Notes: generated from the sequence alone by a model not told the origin. A DNA stretch of 64,000 bases from Neptuniibacter sp048548695 (GCF_048548695.1 NZ_JBLYIF010000004.1); one strand, 5' to 3'. Positions 18,027 to 27,469 are shown, counted from the first letter of the stretch. Program-made: numbers and translations.

Positions 18027-19664
18027 TTACGCCGAATCGATGTTGCCTGGCGCTGGCAGTACTTTGTTGCGGCCACTCTCTTTTGCTTTGTACAGCAGGT
18101 CATCGGCCCTGGCGATTAAGTAAGACTCCCGTTCACTTTCAATGTACTGAGCGACGCCGAAACTGGCGGTTACCGGGAAATGGTGACTGAACTCGTGGTT
18201 TTCTATCAGGCTGCGTAGCTTCTCAGCCAGGGTCACTGCCTCCACGAGCGTGGTTTCCGGTAAAATCACCAGGAACTCCTCACCCCCCCAACGGCCAACC
18301 ATATCGACCAAGCGGGTTGAATCTGTCAGTAGTCGGGCAATGTCCTGCAATACCCGGTCACCCGTGGTATGCCCCTGAGTATCATTAATCAATTTAAATC
18401 GATCAATATCCAGCAGCAGCACAGAAAAGGGTCGCTGGTAGCGGTTGGTCAAAGCAATATTGCGCTGTAATTCATGCTCCAGCGCCTGGCGGTTGGCCAC
18501 TTGTGTCAGGTGGTCTGTGCTGGCGAGAGCTTCCAAGTGCTGATTAAGTAACGCCAGGGTCGCGTTCTTTTGTTGCAGTTCCTGCGTTGCCTGGCGGCGC
18601 TGTTGCCACAGCAGGCCAATATACAGTGCTGCCAGTGTTGCCATTACCAGTGTCAGACTGAATATGCGCCACATATGAGCCTGCAGTGGCTGATGCTTCG
18701 CTGCTATCGCGTTTTGCGGTATATACCGCACGACGTACCAGTGGTTGAACTCACTGCGTAGTGGCAGGTAATCACTGGCGATCCGCTCTAGGGGTTTAAA
18801 GCGGTTTGTGGTTAGCAAACCATCAGGCAGCTTGATTGGTGTGTCTGCCTTGCTGTCTTGCACTTGCTGCCACAGGTGGGAGAAATCCTCCTTGATACCG
18901 GAAAATTTGGCCTCGGGAAATAAAAATTGCCAGTCACGTTTGGGGTCCGGGCCCTTGAGCCAGCCGCCGTCCTGAGTTACTAACCAGAGGTCACTGGCTC
19001 CGAAACTGGAGATACGCTGGAACAGGTCTCTGCCATCATAGTGAATGACCACAATACCCAGGACTTCGTTGTGCGGGCCATGCAGTGCCGCGGCAAAACG
19101 CACAGTGGGCTGGTAAGGCTGAATAAGCTCACCGAATGCGGCGTCCAGGTCAAAACGTGACAGGTAGATTTCGCCGGGTGCAAGGTTCAGAGCTTGCTGA
19201 ACGTAATATTGGCCGCTTTTGTTTTCCAGCATGCTCGAAGGAACGATGCGCGCTTTGCCATTATTGTATTCGGTGCGTGAGGTTTCCTGGCCTGTCGGCG
19301 CGATCAAGCTGATTTGGGTGTAAAGGCCGGCACGAGAGTGCAGCAAACGCAGAAACAGTTCTTCAATCAGTTGCTGCCGGGTGCCGCTGGCTTGCTGTTG
19401 CTGATACATGTCGCTGAGGTGTGCCGTTAGAAACTGAACATCCTTGGCTGCCCAACGCATCCGTTTACCCAGGGCAATGCTGACATTTCTAATAATCAGC
19501 GTTGATTCCGCCGCGGTCAAGTGGTCTATTTCAGCGACTTCCTGTTTATAAATATACCAATTGGCCAGCGATAACATACCGGCCAAAATCAACCAGCTGA
19601 TGATAAAGTAACGGTGTAGAAACAACCGAGTAATGTAAGCAAAAAGGCTGGTAACCTGTGCCAT
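18027..19664 (-). CDS. Membrane diguanylate cyclase with periplasmic sensor
   Basis: A 545-residue protein with a membrane helix near residues 15-35, a long periplasmic Cache-like sensor region (about 40-325), a second membrane helix near 335-355, a short coiled segment and a C-terminal GGDEF domain. The active site reads GGEEF (460-464), so it should make c-di-GMP, and an RLVD inhibitory site lies five residues upstream. It converges with lapG, so a link to the LapD/LapG switch is plausible but unproven. The ATG has no strong ribosome site. Confidence 0.88.
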   Translation of the reverse strand: MAQVTSLFAYITRLFLHRYFIISWLILAGMLSLANWYIYKQEVAEIDHLTAAESTLIIRNVSIALGKRMRWAAKDVQFLTAHLSDMYQQQQASGTRQQLIEELFLRLLHSRAGLYTQISLIAPTGQETSRTEYNNGKARIVPSSMLENKSGQYYVQQALNLAPGEIYLSRFDLDAAFGELIQPYQPTVRFAAALHGPHNEVLGIVVIHYDGRDLFQRISSFGASDLWLVTQDGGWLKGPDPKRDWQFLFPEAKFSGIKEDFSHLWQQVQDSKADTPIKLPDGLLTTNRFKPLERIASDYLPLRSEFNHWYVVRYIPQNAIAAKHQPLQAHMWRIFSLTLVMATLAALYIGLLWQQRRQATQELQQKNATLALLNQHLEALASTDHLTQVANRQALEHELQRNIALTNRYQRPFSVLLLDIDRFKLINDTQGHTTGDRVLQDIARLLTDSTRLVDMVGRWGGEEFLVILPETTLVEAVTLAEKLRSLIENHEFSHHFPVTASFGVAQYIESERESYLIARADDLLYKAKESGRNKVLPAPGNIDSA

Positions 19665-19733
19665 TCAGTATGCCTGACCGATAACAAAGAGCGGATACCG
19701 CATTACAACATAAAAGGCCGGTTTAATCAGGTC

Positions 19734-20471
19734 TTAAGGGGTGTTTTGTGTTTTGCTTTGCAGGAAAAGAATAAATCGTTGCCAGGATTTACGGTCTGCA
19801 TCCGCCCGGTATCGCGATGAACCAAATACAGTGAATGCATGGGGTGCCGCACTGTAGGTGATCATTTCGTGGCTTACTCTCGCTTGTTCTAGTTCTTCTG
19901 CCAGGTCGGCAAATTGTTGTAGGGTGATATTGCCATCGGCGCTGCCATGAAAGATGATGATAGGCCCTTGCGACTGTTGATAGTTCTGTCCTTCCGGTGT
20001 GGTGAGGCCGCCGTGAAACGAGGCAAACCCCTGTAATGTTTCCCCTGACCGCGCCAGCTCCAGCACAGCGGCACCACCAAAGCAGTAGCCTATAGCCACG
20101 GCATTGTTGCGATTGCCCCCCAGGGTTGCCGCCGTGGTGAGGGCTGCCTGCATCAGCCGCCGCATTTTCTGGCGATCTTTATATAGCTCCCCGGTATGTT
20201 GTCGCCGATCTTCAACGCGTTCTGGCCGAATGCCCTTACCAAACAGGTCGGCGGCAAAGACCGCATAGCCCAGGGTATTGAGCATCTGTGCGCGGCGAAC
20301 TTCGTAATCGGTCAGACCATCCCAGTCATGTAATAACAGCACCAACGGTGATTCTGCTGTTGCCGAGAGAAAATAACCCTCATAGACGTCATCGTCGACT
20401 AGGTATTCAACAGTTTTTGCCTGTAGCTGCCATGAAACAAGCAGGGTAGCGATCAGCGTAAAGATACGCAT
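19734..20471 (-). CDS. Exported dienelactone hydrolase family protein
   Basis: A 245-residue alpha/beta hydrolase. Residues 1-18 form a signal peptide (ending QLQAKT). The DLH-type triad is complete: Cys130 in IGYCFGGAA, Asp179 in HGSADG and His211 in APHAFT. The cysteine nucleophile and the GYCFGG context mark the dienelactone hydrolase family, but exported members act on unknown substrates rather than on dienelactone. A strong AGGAGG site precedes the ATG. It lies between the diguanylate cyclase and the NlpC/P60 lipoprotein genes, all on the minus strand. Confidence 0.88.
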   Translation of the reverse strand: MRIFTLIATLLVSWQLQAKTVEYLVDDDVYEGYFLSATAESPLVLLLHDWDGLTDYEVRRAQMLNTLGYAVFAADLFGKGIRPERVEDRRQHTGELYKDRQKMRRLMQAALTTAATLGGNRNNAVAIGYCFGGAAVLELARSGETLQGFASFHGGLTTPEGQNYQQSQGPIIIFHGSADGNITLQQFADLAEELEQARVSHEMITYSAAPHAFTVFGSSRYRADADRKSWQRFILFLQSKTQNTP

Positions 20472-20515
20472 GCTGGTCCTCCTAATCCTACGGTTGGGTG
20501 TATGAGTATAGTGGA

Positions 20516-21175
20516 TCAGCGCCTGGCAGCACTGTCGTTGGGCTGCGGTTTACCCGGATGGGTGTCGGTTAGGTCAGGTATGGCCAGCTGTAAGTTGGCT
20601 GCGGGGCGCATGGCTTTCCAGAACGCTTTTGCCCAATAGGGGTTATCCAGTCGGCTGAGCATAACGCCGCGACTGGTAGAAGCATGCAGGAACACCTGAT
20701 CTTGCAGATAGACGCCGACATGACGTTGACGCCGCCAGCCGGTACGGAAAAAAACCAGGTCACCGCTGGTCAGTAGATGCGGTTTGATCTGCCAGCCTGT
20801 CCGGGCCTGATCTTGAGTGGTACGGGGTAGTTGCAGATTAAACAGTTTGGCAAAGGTTAGTTGCATAAAGCCGGAACAGTCGACACCTTGCTTGCTCTGT
20901 CCACCCAGACGATACGGCGCTCCCCGCCACTGTTCAAAATGAGCCACCAGTGCACTATGAATATCCGGCGCTTGCGAGGTTGGGAATATGCTAGGCTGAG
21001 GTTTGGCTTCTGAGGCAGCCGATGAAGCAGTTACACTCTGCTCTGCTACTTCGGGTAGTTTGGATTGGATCGAGGTGGCGCAGCCGGATAAACCCACCAG
21101 GAACAGGGTACACAATAGCCCTGTTGTCAGCCTATATGCCGGTCGAATGACAGGGGGTTGAGGGTTGCGCAGCAC
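20516..21175 (-). CDS. NlpC/P60-family lipoprotein peptidase (C40)
   Basis: A 219-residue protein with a lipobox LSGC (lipidated Cys32), a linker of about 40 residues, then an NlpC/P60 domain. The catalytic residues are Cys100 in GVDCSGF and His152 in RHVGVYL, with His164 nearby. Such enzymes (for example MepS/Spr) cut peptide cross-links in peptidoglycan. The start is GTG at 21175 with GGTGGA upstream. It is divergent from rapA. The C-terminal 25 residues are polar and probably disordered. Confidence 0.88.
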   Translation of the reverse strand: MLRNPQPPVIRPAYRLTTGLLCTLFLVGLSGCATSIQSKLPEVAEQSVTASSAASEAKPQPSIFPTSQAPDIHSALVAHFEQWRGAPYRLGGQSKQGVDCSGFMQLTFAKLFNLQLPRTTQDQARTGWQIKPHLLTSGDLVFFRTGWRRQRHVGVYLQDQVFLHASTSRGVMLSRLDNPYWAKAFWKAMRPAANLQLAIPDLTDTHPGKPQPNDSAARR

Positions 21176-21352
21176 TTAAGTTTCCACCAAACATGACATT
21201 GCCATCTACAGTTACTATAAAGAGCGTAACAAGGGAAGAGAGGCTGAAAAAATCAGCGGTATATTGGCATTCCCTCTGTGGTTCGCCTATCATCCGCTCG
21301 CCTTCTGTCACTCCTGCTGTGTTACACAGTTTCAAGCGTTAGAGTTTTGTTA

Positions 21353-24214
21353 ATGAAAGAAAATTTTGCTGTTGGTCAACGTTGGTTCAGCCATGCTGAA
21401 GCGGAACTTGGGCTGGGAATTGTGACGGAGATAGCTTCGCGGCGGGTTGAAATCTTTTTCCCTGCCATAGAGGAACAGCGCATATATGCTGAAAAAAATG
21501 CTCCGCTGAGCCGCATTATCTACCCCATCGGTGACTGGATTACCGACCAGGATGGCTTGTCCCTGCAGGTAGTCGAACATGAGTGGGTTGCAGACTGTGT
21601 GCTTTATCATGGTGAGACAGACAACGGCGAAATTCAGTCGATTCATGAATGTAGTCTCGAAAGCCAGGTCCATTTCAGTAAACCATATGAACGCTTGTTT
21701 GCCGGGCAGATTGATAAGCTGCGTCACTTTGAACTGCGTCTGGAAACGCTGGACCTGCAGTATGAACATCAGCAATCCGCTGCTTATGGCTTGATTGGTC
21801 CTCGGGTACAGGGCTTGCCGCATCAATTCTATATCGCCCGGGAAGTGGGTAGCCGAATTGCTCCCAGGGTCTTGTTGGCGGATGAGGTGGGTCTGGGTAA
21901 AACCATAGAAGCTGGTCTGATTATCCATCAGCAACTGATTTCAGGGTTGGCCAGCCGGGTGCTGATTGTTGTGCCCGACAGTCTGGTATTGCAGTGGCTG
22001 GTAGAGATGCTGCGCCGTTTCAATCTGCGCTTTAGCCTAATGGATGCAGCACGCTGTGAGGCTGAAAGCGGCAACCCGTTTAGTAATGAACAGCGGGTGC
22101 TTATTCCTTTGTCGCTGTTAACCAGAGATGACCAGTTATTGCAGCAGGCAGAAGCTGCGGGTTGGGATCTTATGGTGGTGGATGAAGCGCATCACCTGGG
22201 TTGGAGTGAGGCTGGTGCCAGCCATGCCTACCGCTGTATAGAGCGCTTATCACAGCAGATCCGCGGTCTGCTGTTGCTGACGGCGACCCCGGAGCAGCTT
22301 GGGGTGGCAGCACATTTCTCCCGACTGCGGTTACTCGATCCGGAGCGATACCATGACTTGCAGCAGTTTTTGCTAGATGAACAGCAGTATGGCCAGATAA
22401 GCCATTTGATTGAGCGTCTATTAGCTGAGGACAGTGGCCATCAGGCACTGCAGGATCAAGCATTCTGTCTGGCGCTGGCTGAGCGTTTGGGTGATGCGCA
22501 TTTGCAGCAACTGCAACAAGCGGCGGCTGAGCCAGAAACGTTGCAGCTTGAGGTAAAACAGACGGTTCAGCAACTGCTGGATCAGCATGGCACTGGACGG
22601 GTACTTTTCCGTAATACCCGTGAGGGTGTGCAGGGCTTTCCTAACCGTGAACTTAAGCCCCACCCGTTGCCAGCCCCACAGGGTTTTCAGTCACATGCGC
22701 AACAGGCCAGCATTGATCAGCTGTTACACCCAGAATTGTTGTTGGGTGAAAACTGGGTCGCTGAAGATCCCAGGACGGATTGGCTGGTGAAGTGGCTGCA
22801 GGTACATCGCAGTGAGAAAGTTCTGTTGATCTGTGCCAAAGCGGAGACTGCAGCGGCGCTGGAGAAACAGCTGCGCCTGTATCAAGGTGTCAGGACCGCG
22901 TTATTCCATGAGGGCATGAGCCTGCTGGAGCGTGATCGCGCGGCTGCATATTTTGCGGAAACAGAGCACGGAGCCCAGATCCTGCTCTGTTCTGAAATCG
23001 GTAGTGAAGGCCGCAACTTTCAGTTTGCCCACAATATGGTGATGTTTGACCTGCCGCTTAACTCTGATCTGCTTGAACAGCGTATCGGCCGGTTAGATCG
23101 TATCGGTCAACGCCATGATGTGCTCATTCACGTTCCCTATTTTGAGCAGAGTGCGCAGCAGGTGCTACTGAACTGGTATCACCAGGGGCTGAACGCATTT
23201 GAACGGGTCTGCCCGGATGGCCAGATATTGCTGCAGCAATTTGCTGATGCGCTACAGAGTGCCATGCAATCCCCTGGAGACAATGCCATTGTCGATGCGC
23301 TGCTGGCGCAAACACGTGATGCCCACACTGAACTGAAAGCAACCATGCAACAAGGACGTGACCGGCTGCTGGAACTGAACTCCTGTGATGCAGATGCTGC
23401 AGCTGAGGTGCTGGACGCTGTAGAAGCTGCATCGCAACCCTCCCGCATGGCCGGGTACATGTCGCGGATATTTGATCATTTTGGTGTTGAACAGGAAAGC
23501 TACGGCAGTCATGGTCTGGTGTTGCACCCCGGTGATCACATGATCTGTCACAACTTTCCCGGCCTGTCCGAAGATGGTGCTACTGTGACGTTTCAGCGCA
23601 ATGAAGCCCTGTCCCGAGAGGACCTGCAATACCTGACCGTTGAGCACCCGATGGTGGCTGGTGCCATGGAGATGATGTTACAGGGCGGATACGGTAACGC
23701 TACGATTTGTACCATGAAACTGCCCCCGCTGAAGGAGGGTAGTTTATTGGTTGAGGCGGTATTTAGCTTACACCTGCCAGCGCGACGGGGCTTGCAGTTA
23801 CACCGTTATTTGCCAGCCGCTACGGTGCGTAAGGTGATTGACAGTAACGGCAATGATCTCAGTCAAATCATCACATTGGCGCATTTTCAGGCACTGGCAA
23901 AACCGGTGGGTAAAAATCTGGGACTGAAGCTGATCTCACACGCACGTGCTGAGATTCAGGCACTGGCACATCAATTAGAAGCTGGTATTGGGCCAGAACA
24001 GCAGGCCTTATTGACTGCCGCCATTCAACAGGCTGAGACTGAACTGCAAGCTGAGGTTGAACGGCTGCGACAACTGGCGCGAGTGAATCCGAATATCCGG
24101 GATCAAGAAATCGAGGACCTAGCCGACTTCCAACAACAGGTAATGGAAGCATTACAAAACGCCAGCCTGGAGATGGATACCATCAGAATTGCTGTCGTGA
24201 CCCATGACGGCTAA
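21353..24214 (+). CDS. rapA: RNA polymerase-associated SNF2 ATPase RapA
   Basis: A 953-residue Swi2/Snf2 ATPase that recycles RNA polymerase after termination. The order is N-terminal Tudor-like region (residues 1-110), Walker A ADEVGLGKT (176-184), DEAH box (277-280), helicase C domain with SEIGSEGRNFQFAH and QRIGRLDRIGQ, and a RapA-specific C-terminal region. ATG 21353 is chosen by homology to RapA (MKENFAVGQRW); the frame extends 25 codons upstream without a ribosome site. Length matches the E. coli protein (968). Confidence 0.95.
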   Translation: MKENFAVGQRWFSHAEAELGLGIVTEIASRRVEIFFPAIEEQRIYAEKNAPLSRIIYPIGDWITDQDGLSLQVVEHEWVADCVLYHGETDNGEIQSIHECSLESQVHFSKPYERLFAGQIDKLRHFELRLETLDLQYEHQQSAAYGLIGPRVQGLPHQFYIAREVGSRIAPRVLLADEVGLGKTIEAGLIIHQQLISGLASRVLIVVPDSLVLQWLVEMLRRFNLRFSLMDAARCEAESGNPFSNEQRVLIPLSLLTRDDQLLQQAEAAGWDLMVVDEAHHLGWSEAGASHAYRCIERLSQQIRGLLLLTATPEQLGVAAHFSRLRLLDPERYHDLQQFLLDEQQYGQISHLIERLLAEDSGHQALQDQAFCLALAERLGDAHLQQLQQAAAEPETLQLEVKQTVQQLLDQHGTGRVLFRNTREGVQGFPNRELKPHPLPAPQGFQSHAQQASIDQLLHPELLLGENWVAEDPRTDWLVKWLQVHRSEKVLLICAKAETAAALEKQLRLYQGVRTALFHEGMSLLERDRAAAYFAETEHGAQILLCSEIGSEGRNFQFAHNMVMFDLPLNSDLLEQRIGRLDRIGQRHDVLIHVPYFEQSAQQVLLNWYHQGLNAFERVCPDGQILLQQFADALQSAMQSPGDNAIVDALLAQTRDAHTELKATMQQGRDRLLELNSCDADAAAEVLDAVEAASQPSRMAGYMSRIFDHFGVEQESYGSHGLVLHPGDHMICHNFPGLSEDGATVTFQRNEALSREDLQYLTVEHPMVAGAMEMMLQGGYGNATICTMKLPPLKEGSLLVEAVFSLHLPARRGLQLHRYLPAATVRKVIDSNGNDLSQIITLAHFQALAKPVGKNLGLKLISHARAEIQALAHQLEAGIGPEQQALLTAAIQQAETELQAEVERLRQLARVNPNIRDQEIEDLADFQQQVMEALQNASLEMDTIRIAVVTHDG

Positions 24215-24269
24215 GCAACCTTCTGCTTAAATTCATACCATTCGTGTTTGCACTTCCGGGGGAAGTTTC

Positions 24270-25844
24270 ATGATAGACAGTCTAATGCGTGCCCTTGGCT
24301 GTAAAACGGCCAAGCGTCAGTTTACTTTGGTGTATGGCCTGATTTTTTTGCTGGCGGTTGCATCCGGGATTTCGCTGTATATGAGTCTGGCGGTCGATCC
24401 GCAAAGCATCAACATGGCGGGCCGGCAACGCATGTTGAGCCAGAAAGTGGCGAAAGAGGCCTTGCAGGTGCGCGCAGATGTTGAGCAGCTCGCGACCTTG
24501 CAAAAAACCATCTCGTTATTCGAGGCCAGTCATGAGCGTCTGCTCAATGGCGATCCGGAAACCGGTATGACGCCTATTAGTAATTCTCAAGTGCGGGCTC
24601 AGTTGGAGCATGTTTGGGGCTTATGGCAGGAATACCGCGTCTCGGTTGACCAGTATGTCGCAACCGGCGATCACTCGGCGTTAGTGGCATTGACGCAGCA
24701 GTCACCCCAGGTGCTGAAAAATATGAATCAGGCCGTGGTGATGTTAACCGAGCAGTCTAAGCAACGTGCGACGCATCAGCTGATTTTTGCGTTGCTCTGT
24801 ATTGTCGGCACCCTGCTGTTAATTGTCATCTCCTATAAAGGGACGGTGCAGCTACTGATGCAGAATATCCGGCGTATGCAGCTGCGGATGAATGAAGTCG
24901 GTGAGGGTGATTTTTCCCACCGGTTTCAGTTGACCCATAGCGATAATGAAATTGGCCAGATGTATCAGGCGTATAACCTGATGTTGGAACATATCGGTAC
25001 AGTGCTGCAGCAGGTGCAACGGGTGGCCCGGAACACCGAACGCCATGTGCAGAATGTGGTACATGCGATTGGTGATACTGAACGCGGCGTAAATCTGCAG
25101 TATCAGGATATCGAACAGGTCGCCACAGCAATGACCGAGATGAGTTCGACGGTGCAGGAGGTAGCCTCTAACGCAGTGTCAGCTGAGCGTTCTGCTGGCG
25201 ATGCCGATCGTCATGCCAAATCCAGTGGTGGCATCGTTGGCGAAGCGCAGGACCAGGCGGAACAGATGGTCGCTAAGCTGCAGGATACGGCACGCATCAT
25301 TCAGGCGCTGGAGGAAGAAACCCTGGCGGTGGGTAATGTGACTTCGGTGATCAATGGCATTGCCGAGCAAACTAATCTGCTGGCCCTGAACGCAGCCATC
25401 GAAGCGGCACGTGCCGGTGATCATGGCCGCGGTTTTGCGGTGGTGGCTGATGAGGTCAGAACCCTGTCCCAGCGTACCCAGCAATCTACCAAGGAGATTC
25501 AGGGCATCATTGAACGGTTGCAGAAGCAAGCAGAGGGTGCTGTCCAATCCATGTCTTTGAGCACCGATATTGCCCAGCGCAGTAGTGAGCTGGCAAAAAC
25601 AGCGGCCGGCTCTCTGTCGCATATTATTGAATCTGCAGAAGCCATATCTTCGATGAACACCATGATTTCCACCGCCACTGAAGAACAGAGCAGTGTGGCG
25701 ACTGAGATTGATAGTCGGGTGGTGAGTATTTCCGATGTGGCGCGTCAGACGCGGGATGACACCCAGCGGGTGGTGGGTGCGACGGATCAGATTCGTCAGG
25801 AGATTCATGACCTGAACCAACTGGTGGCCCGCTTTAAGCTCTAA
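24270..25844 (+). CDS. Methyl-accepting chemotaxis protein with PilJ-type sensor
   Basis: A 524-residue chemoreceptor. A membrane helix lies near residues 17-35, followed by a PilJ/NarX-like sensor segment containing INMAGRQRMLSQKVAKEAL, a second helix near 170-190, HAMP, then the MCP signalling domain whose tip reads EQTNLLALNAAIEAARAGDHGRGFAVVADEVR. The Q-box-like MAGRQRMLSQ motif is shared with nitrate sensors and PilJ, so the ligand may be an anion, but this is inference. No che genes are nearby. The ATG has GGGGGAAG upstream. Confidence 0.9.
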   Translation: MIDSLMRALGCKTAKRQFTLVYGLIFLLAVASGISLYMSLAVDPQSINMAGRQRMLSQKVAKEALQVRADVEQLATLQKTISLFEASHERLLNGDPETGMTPISNSQVRAQLEHVWGLWQEYRVSVDQYVATGDHSALVALTQQSPQVLKNMNQAVVMLTEQSKQRATHQLIFALLCIVGTLLLIVISYKGTVQLLMQNIRRMQLRMNEVGEGDFSHRFQLTHSDNEIGQMYQAYNLMLEHIGTVLQQVQRVARNTERHVQNVVHAIGDTERGVNLQYQDIEQVATAMTEMSSTVQEVASNAVSAERSAGDADRHAKSSGGIVGEAQDQAEQMVAKLQDTARIIQALEEETLAVGNVTSVINGIAEQTNLLALNAAIEAARAGDHGRGFAVVADEVRTLSQRTQQSTKEIQGIIERLQKQAEGAVQSMSLSTDIAQRSSELAKTAAGSLSHIIESAEAISSMNTMISTATEEQSSVATEIDSRVVSISDVARQTRDDTQRVVGATDQIRQEIHDLNQLVARFKL

Positions 25845-25856
25845 TTTATATACCAG

Positions 25857-25886
25857 CAGCACCGCAGGCGTAAGGCTGCGGTGCTG
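25857..25886. terminator. Hairpin between convergent genes
   Basis: A perfect 11-base-pair stem CAGCACCGCAG/CTGCGGTGCTG with an eight-base loop lies between the ends of the chemoreceptor gene and yceI. It has no long T-run on either side, so it may act as a weak bidirectional terminator or as a 3' end stabiliser. Confidence 0.6.
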
Positions 25887-25892
25887 TAATGG

Positions 25893-26471
25893 TTATTGAC
25901 GAATCCCTTCAATGTTCAGCGTGAGGTAAACCGTTTCAGCAGCGGGTCCCAGGTTGAATGTCAGACCAAAATCTTTTGGTTTAATTTCAGCGATACCACT
26001 GAATCCGGCACGATAACCGCCCCAGGGATCAGCACCTTCACCGACTTTATCCACCTCAATTTCAATCGCTTTGGTAGTGCCATACAGCGTCAGCATGCCT
26101 TTCATCACACCGCCGCCGTCGGTATCAGGGGAAAAGCTGCTGCTGACAAAGGAAGCGTCGGGAAACTTGTCAGTATTCAGGTATTTTTCACCCCGCAGGT
26201 GTTTATCTCGCTCAGCATGATTAGAGTCGATGGAGGTTACATCAATGTCGACGTTAACAGAGGCATTCTCCGGCTGAGCGGCATCGTAATCAAACGAGCC
26301 AGAAAAACTATTAAAACGGCCTAATAACCAACTGGTGCCGAGGTGGCTGATACGGAACTGGATAGAGGCATGCGCACCCTTGGTATCAATCAGATATTCA
26401 GCTGCATTAGCAGTTGTTGCTGTCATCAGTGCAGCGAGACTGGCTGCTGCCAATAAGTTACGTTTCTTCAT
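25893..26471 (-). CDS. yceI: YceI-family periplasmic protein
   Basis: A 192-residue protein with a signal peptide cleaved near residue 23 (TTANA/AEYL) and the YceI beta-barrel lipocalin-like fold, recognised from IDTKGAHASIQFRISHLG and the C-terminal DFGLTFNLG. Members bind isoprenoid lipids such as polyprenyl quinone precursors; the physiological role is unclear. It lies 12 bases downstream of a cytochrome b561 gene, a pairing seen in many proteobacteria. Confidence 0.9.
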   Translation of the reverse strand: MKKRNLLAAASLAALMTATTANAAEYLIDTKGAHASIQFRISHLGTSWLLGRFNSFSGSFDYDAAQPENASVNVDIDVTSIDSNHAERDKHLRGEKYLNTDKFPDASFVSSSFSPDTDGGGVMKGMLTLYGTTKAIEIEVDKVGEGADPWGGYRAGFSGIAEIKPKDFGLTFNLGPAAETVYLTLNIEGIRQ

Positions 26472-26483
26472 TACTGTCCCTCG

Positions 26484-27038
26484 TTATTTGCCTAACATAC
26501 GTTTCAGGGTGTTATCCCGATCGATAAAGTGGTGTTTTAGCGCTGCCAGCATATGTCCGCTGGCCAGCCCTAGAATCAGGGTGGCAGCGATAAAATGTAT
26601 TTCGCCTGCATACTCTTCCATATCCTGTACGGTCAGGGGTAGCGCTGGAATGGCAATATCGCCCGGCAGAATCAGGGGTTTGCCTTCCGCAGTGACAATC
26701 AGATAGCCGCTGATCACCGTTACCAATAACAGCAGGTAGAGACCGAGATGGGTCAGTTTGGCTGCCCACTGCTGGAGACCAGGTGATGCTAACGGCTCAG
26801 GTGCTGGAGTAATGACCCGTACGACCAGCCGGCCCAGCAGCAATAGTGCGATCATAACCCCTAATGCTTTGTGCCATTGAGGCACAGTCAGATACTGCGG
26901 ATCGTAGTAATCCAGCGCTTCAATATACAGCCCCAGTGGATACAGAATAACGACTCCAATTGCCACCAGCCAATGCATAACGATAGTCAGCAGACCATAG
27001 CGGTGGGGGGTATTCAAAAGAGGTGGTTTTCCGGCCAT
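26484..27038 (-). CDS. Cytochrome b561 family protein
   Basis: A 184-residue four-helix membrane haem protein. Histidines suited to bind two b haems are seen in the first helix (VMHWLVAIG), in PQWHKALGVM and in the last helix (IHFIAATLILG, GHMLAALKHHF). Family members move electrons between quinol pool and periplasmic acceptors such as superoxide. It is transcribed before yceI. The ribosome site is weak (ggataaa). Confidence 0.88.
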   Translation of the reverse strand: MAGKPPLLNTPHRYGLLTIVMHWLVAIGVVILYPLGLYIEALDYYDPQYLTVPQWHKALGVMIALLLLGRLVVRVITPAPEPLASPGLQQWAAKLTHLGLYLLLLVTVISGYLIVTAEGKPLILPGDIAIPALPLTVQDMEEYAGEIHFIAATLILGLASGHMLAALKHHFIDRDNTLKRMLGK

Positions 27039-27140
27039 AAGTGTTTATCCATCAAGGTGATACAGTAGTATATACATAGCCAATATTGCGACGCAGCACG
27101 CTTTACCCATCTTTACACATCGATTTGCGGCTACAGTGAT

Positions 27141-27168
27141 TTGCATACGATTTGAGTGCTGTTATACT
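27141..27168 (+). promoter_or_regulatory. Promoter of the 4.5S RNA gene
   Basis: A -35 TTGCAT (27141-27146) and a -10 TATACT (27163-27168) are separated by 16 bases. Transcription would start near 27175 and yield a 5' precursor of about 57 bases before the mature 4.5S RNA, as expected for an RNase P-processed transcript. Confidence 0.65.
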
Positions 27169-27231
27169 GCGCCCCTGCCTGCAAACAGTCGTTTTTCAGG
27201 CAAGGTTTGGACACTGCTCCAGCCACGTTAT

Positions 27232-27344
27232 GGTGGTTCTGCCGGTCCTTCCGCAATGATACATCGTGAACCTGGTCAGGCCCGGAAGGGAGCAGCCACA
27301 ACGATCGACTCATGTGCCGGAATGTGGCTGGTGGGGCCACCCCC
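27232..27344 (+). ncRNA. ffs: 4.5S RNA of the signal recognition particle
   Basis: About 113 bases match the bacterial 4.5S RNA: a 5' GGTGG arm pairs with the 3' GGGGCCACC arm, and the conserved core reads GGTCAGGCCCGGAAGGGAGC, with the GGAA tetraloop and the Ffh-binding internal loops, followed by GTGCCGGAATGTGGCTGG. It pairs with Ffh for membrane protein targeting. The Ts that follow (27346-27351) form the end of transcription. Exact ends are estimated. Confidence 0.95.
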
Positions 27345-27419
27345 AGTTTTTCCGATATGCTTCATTCTGTTTATAGTACTCAGCTGTTTCTGCTGCGGTG
27401 CCTATCTGTTTATTTGCAT

Positions 27420-27447
27420 TGATCTGAGCAACCCATTACCTCGTAAC
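27420..27447 (+). promoter_or_regulatory. Putative ECF (RpoE/ChrR-type, ECF11) promoter
   Basis: TGATCT (27420-27425) and CGTAAC (27442-27447) are separated by 16 bases. This closely resembles the consensus that I recall for the singlet-oxygen sigma factor of Rhodobacter and its gammaproteobacterial relatives (TGATC then CGTA). The predicted start near 27453 leaves a leader of about 17 bases before the first gene of an operon whose families belong to that regulon. Confidence 0.6.
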
Positions 27448-27469
27448 AGCACAGAGGGAGTTGCCTGCT

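Noticed and set aside
25179..25862. 227-codon open frame antisense to the chemoreceptor
   Set aside because: It lies entirely within a well-supported MCP gene in the opposite frame and the translation shows no family resemblance; a shadow of the MCP coding pattern.
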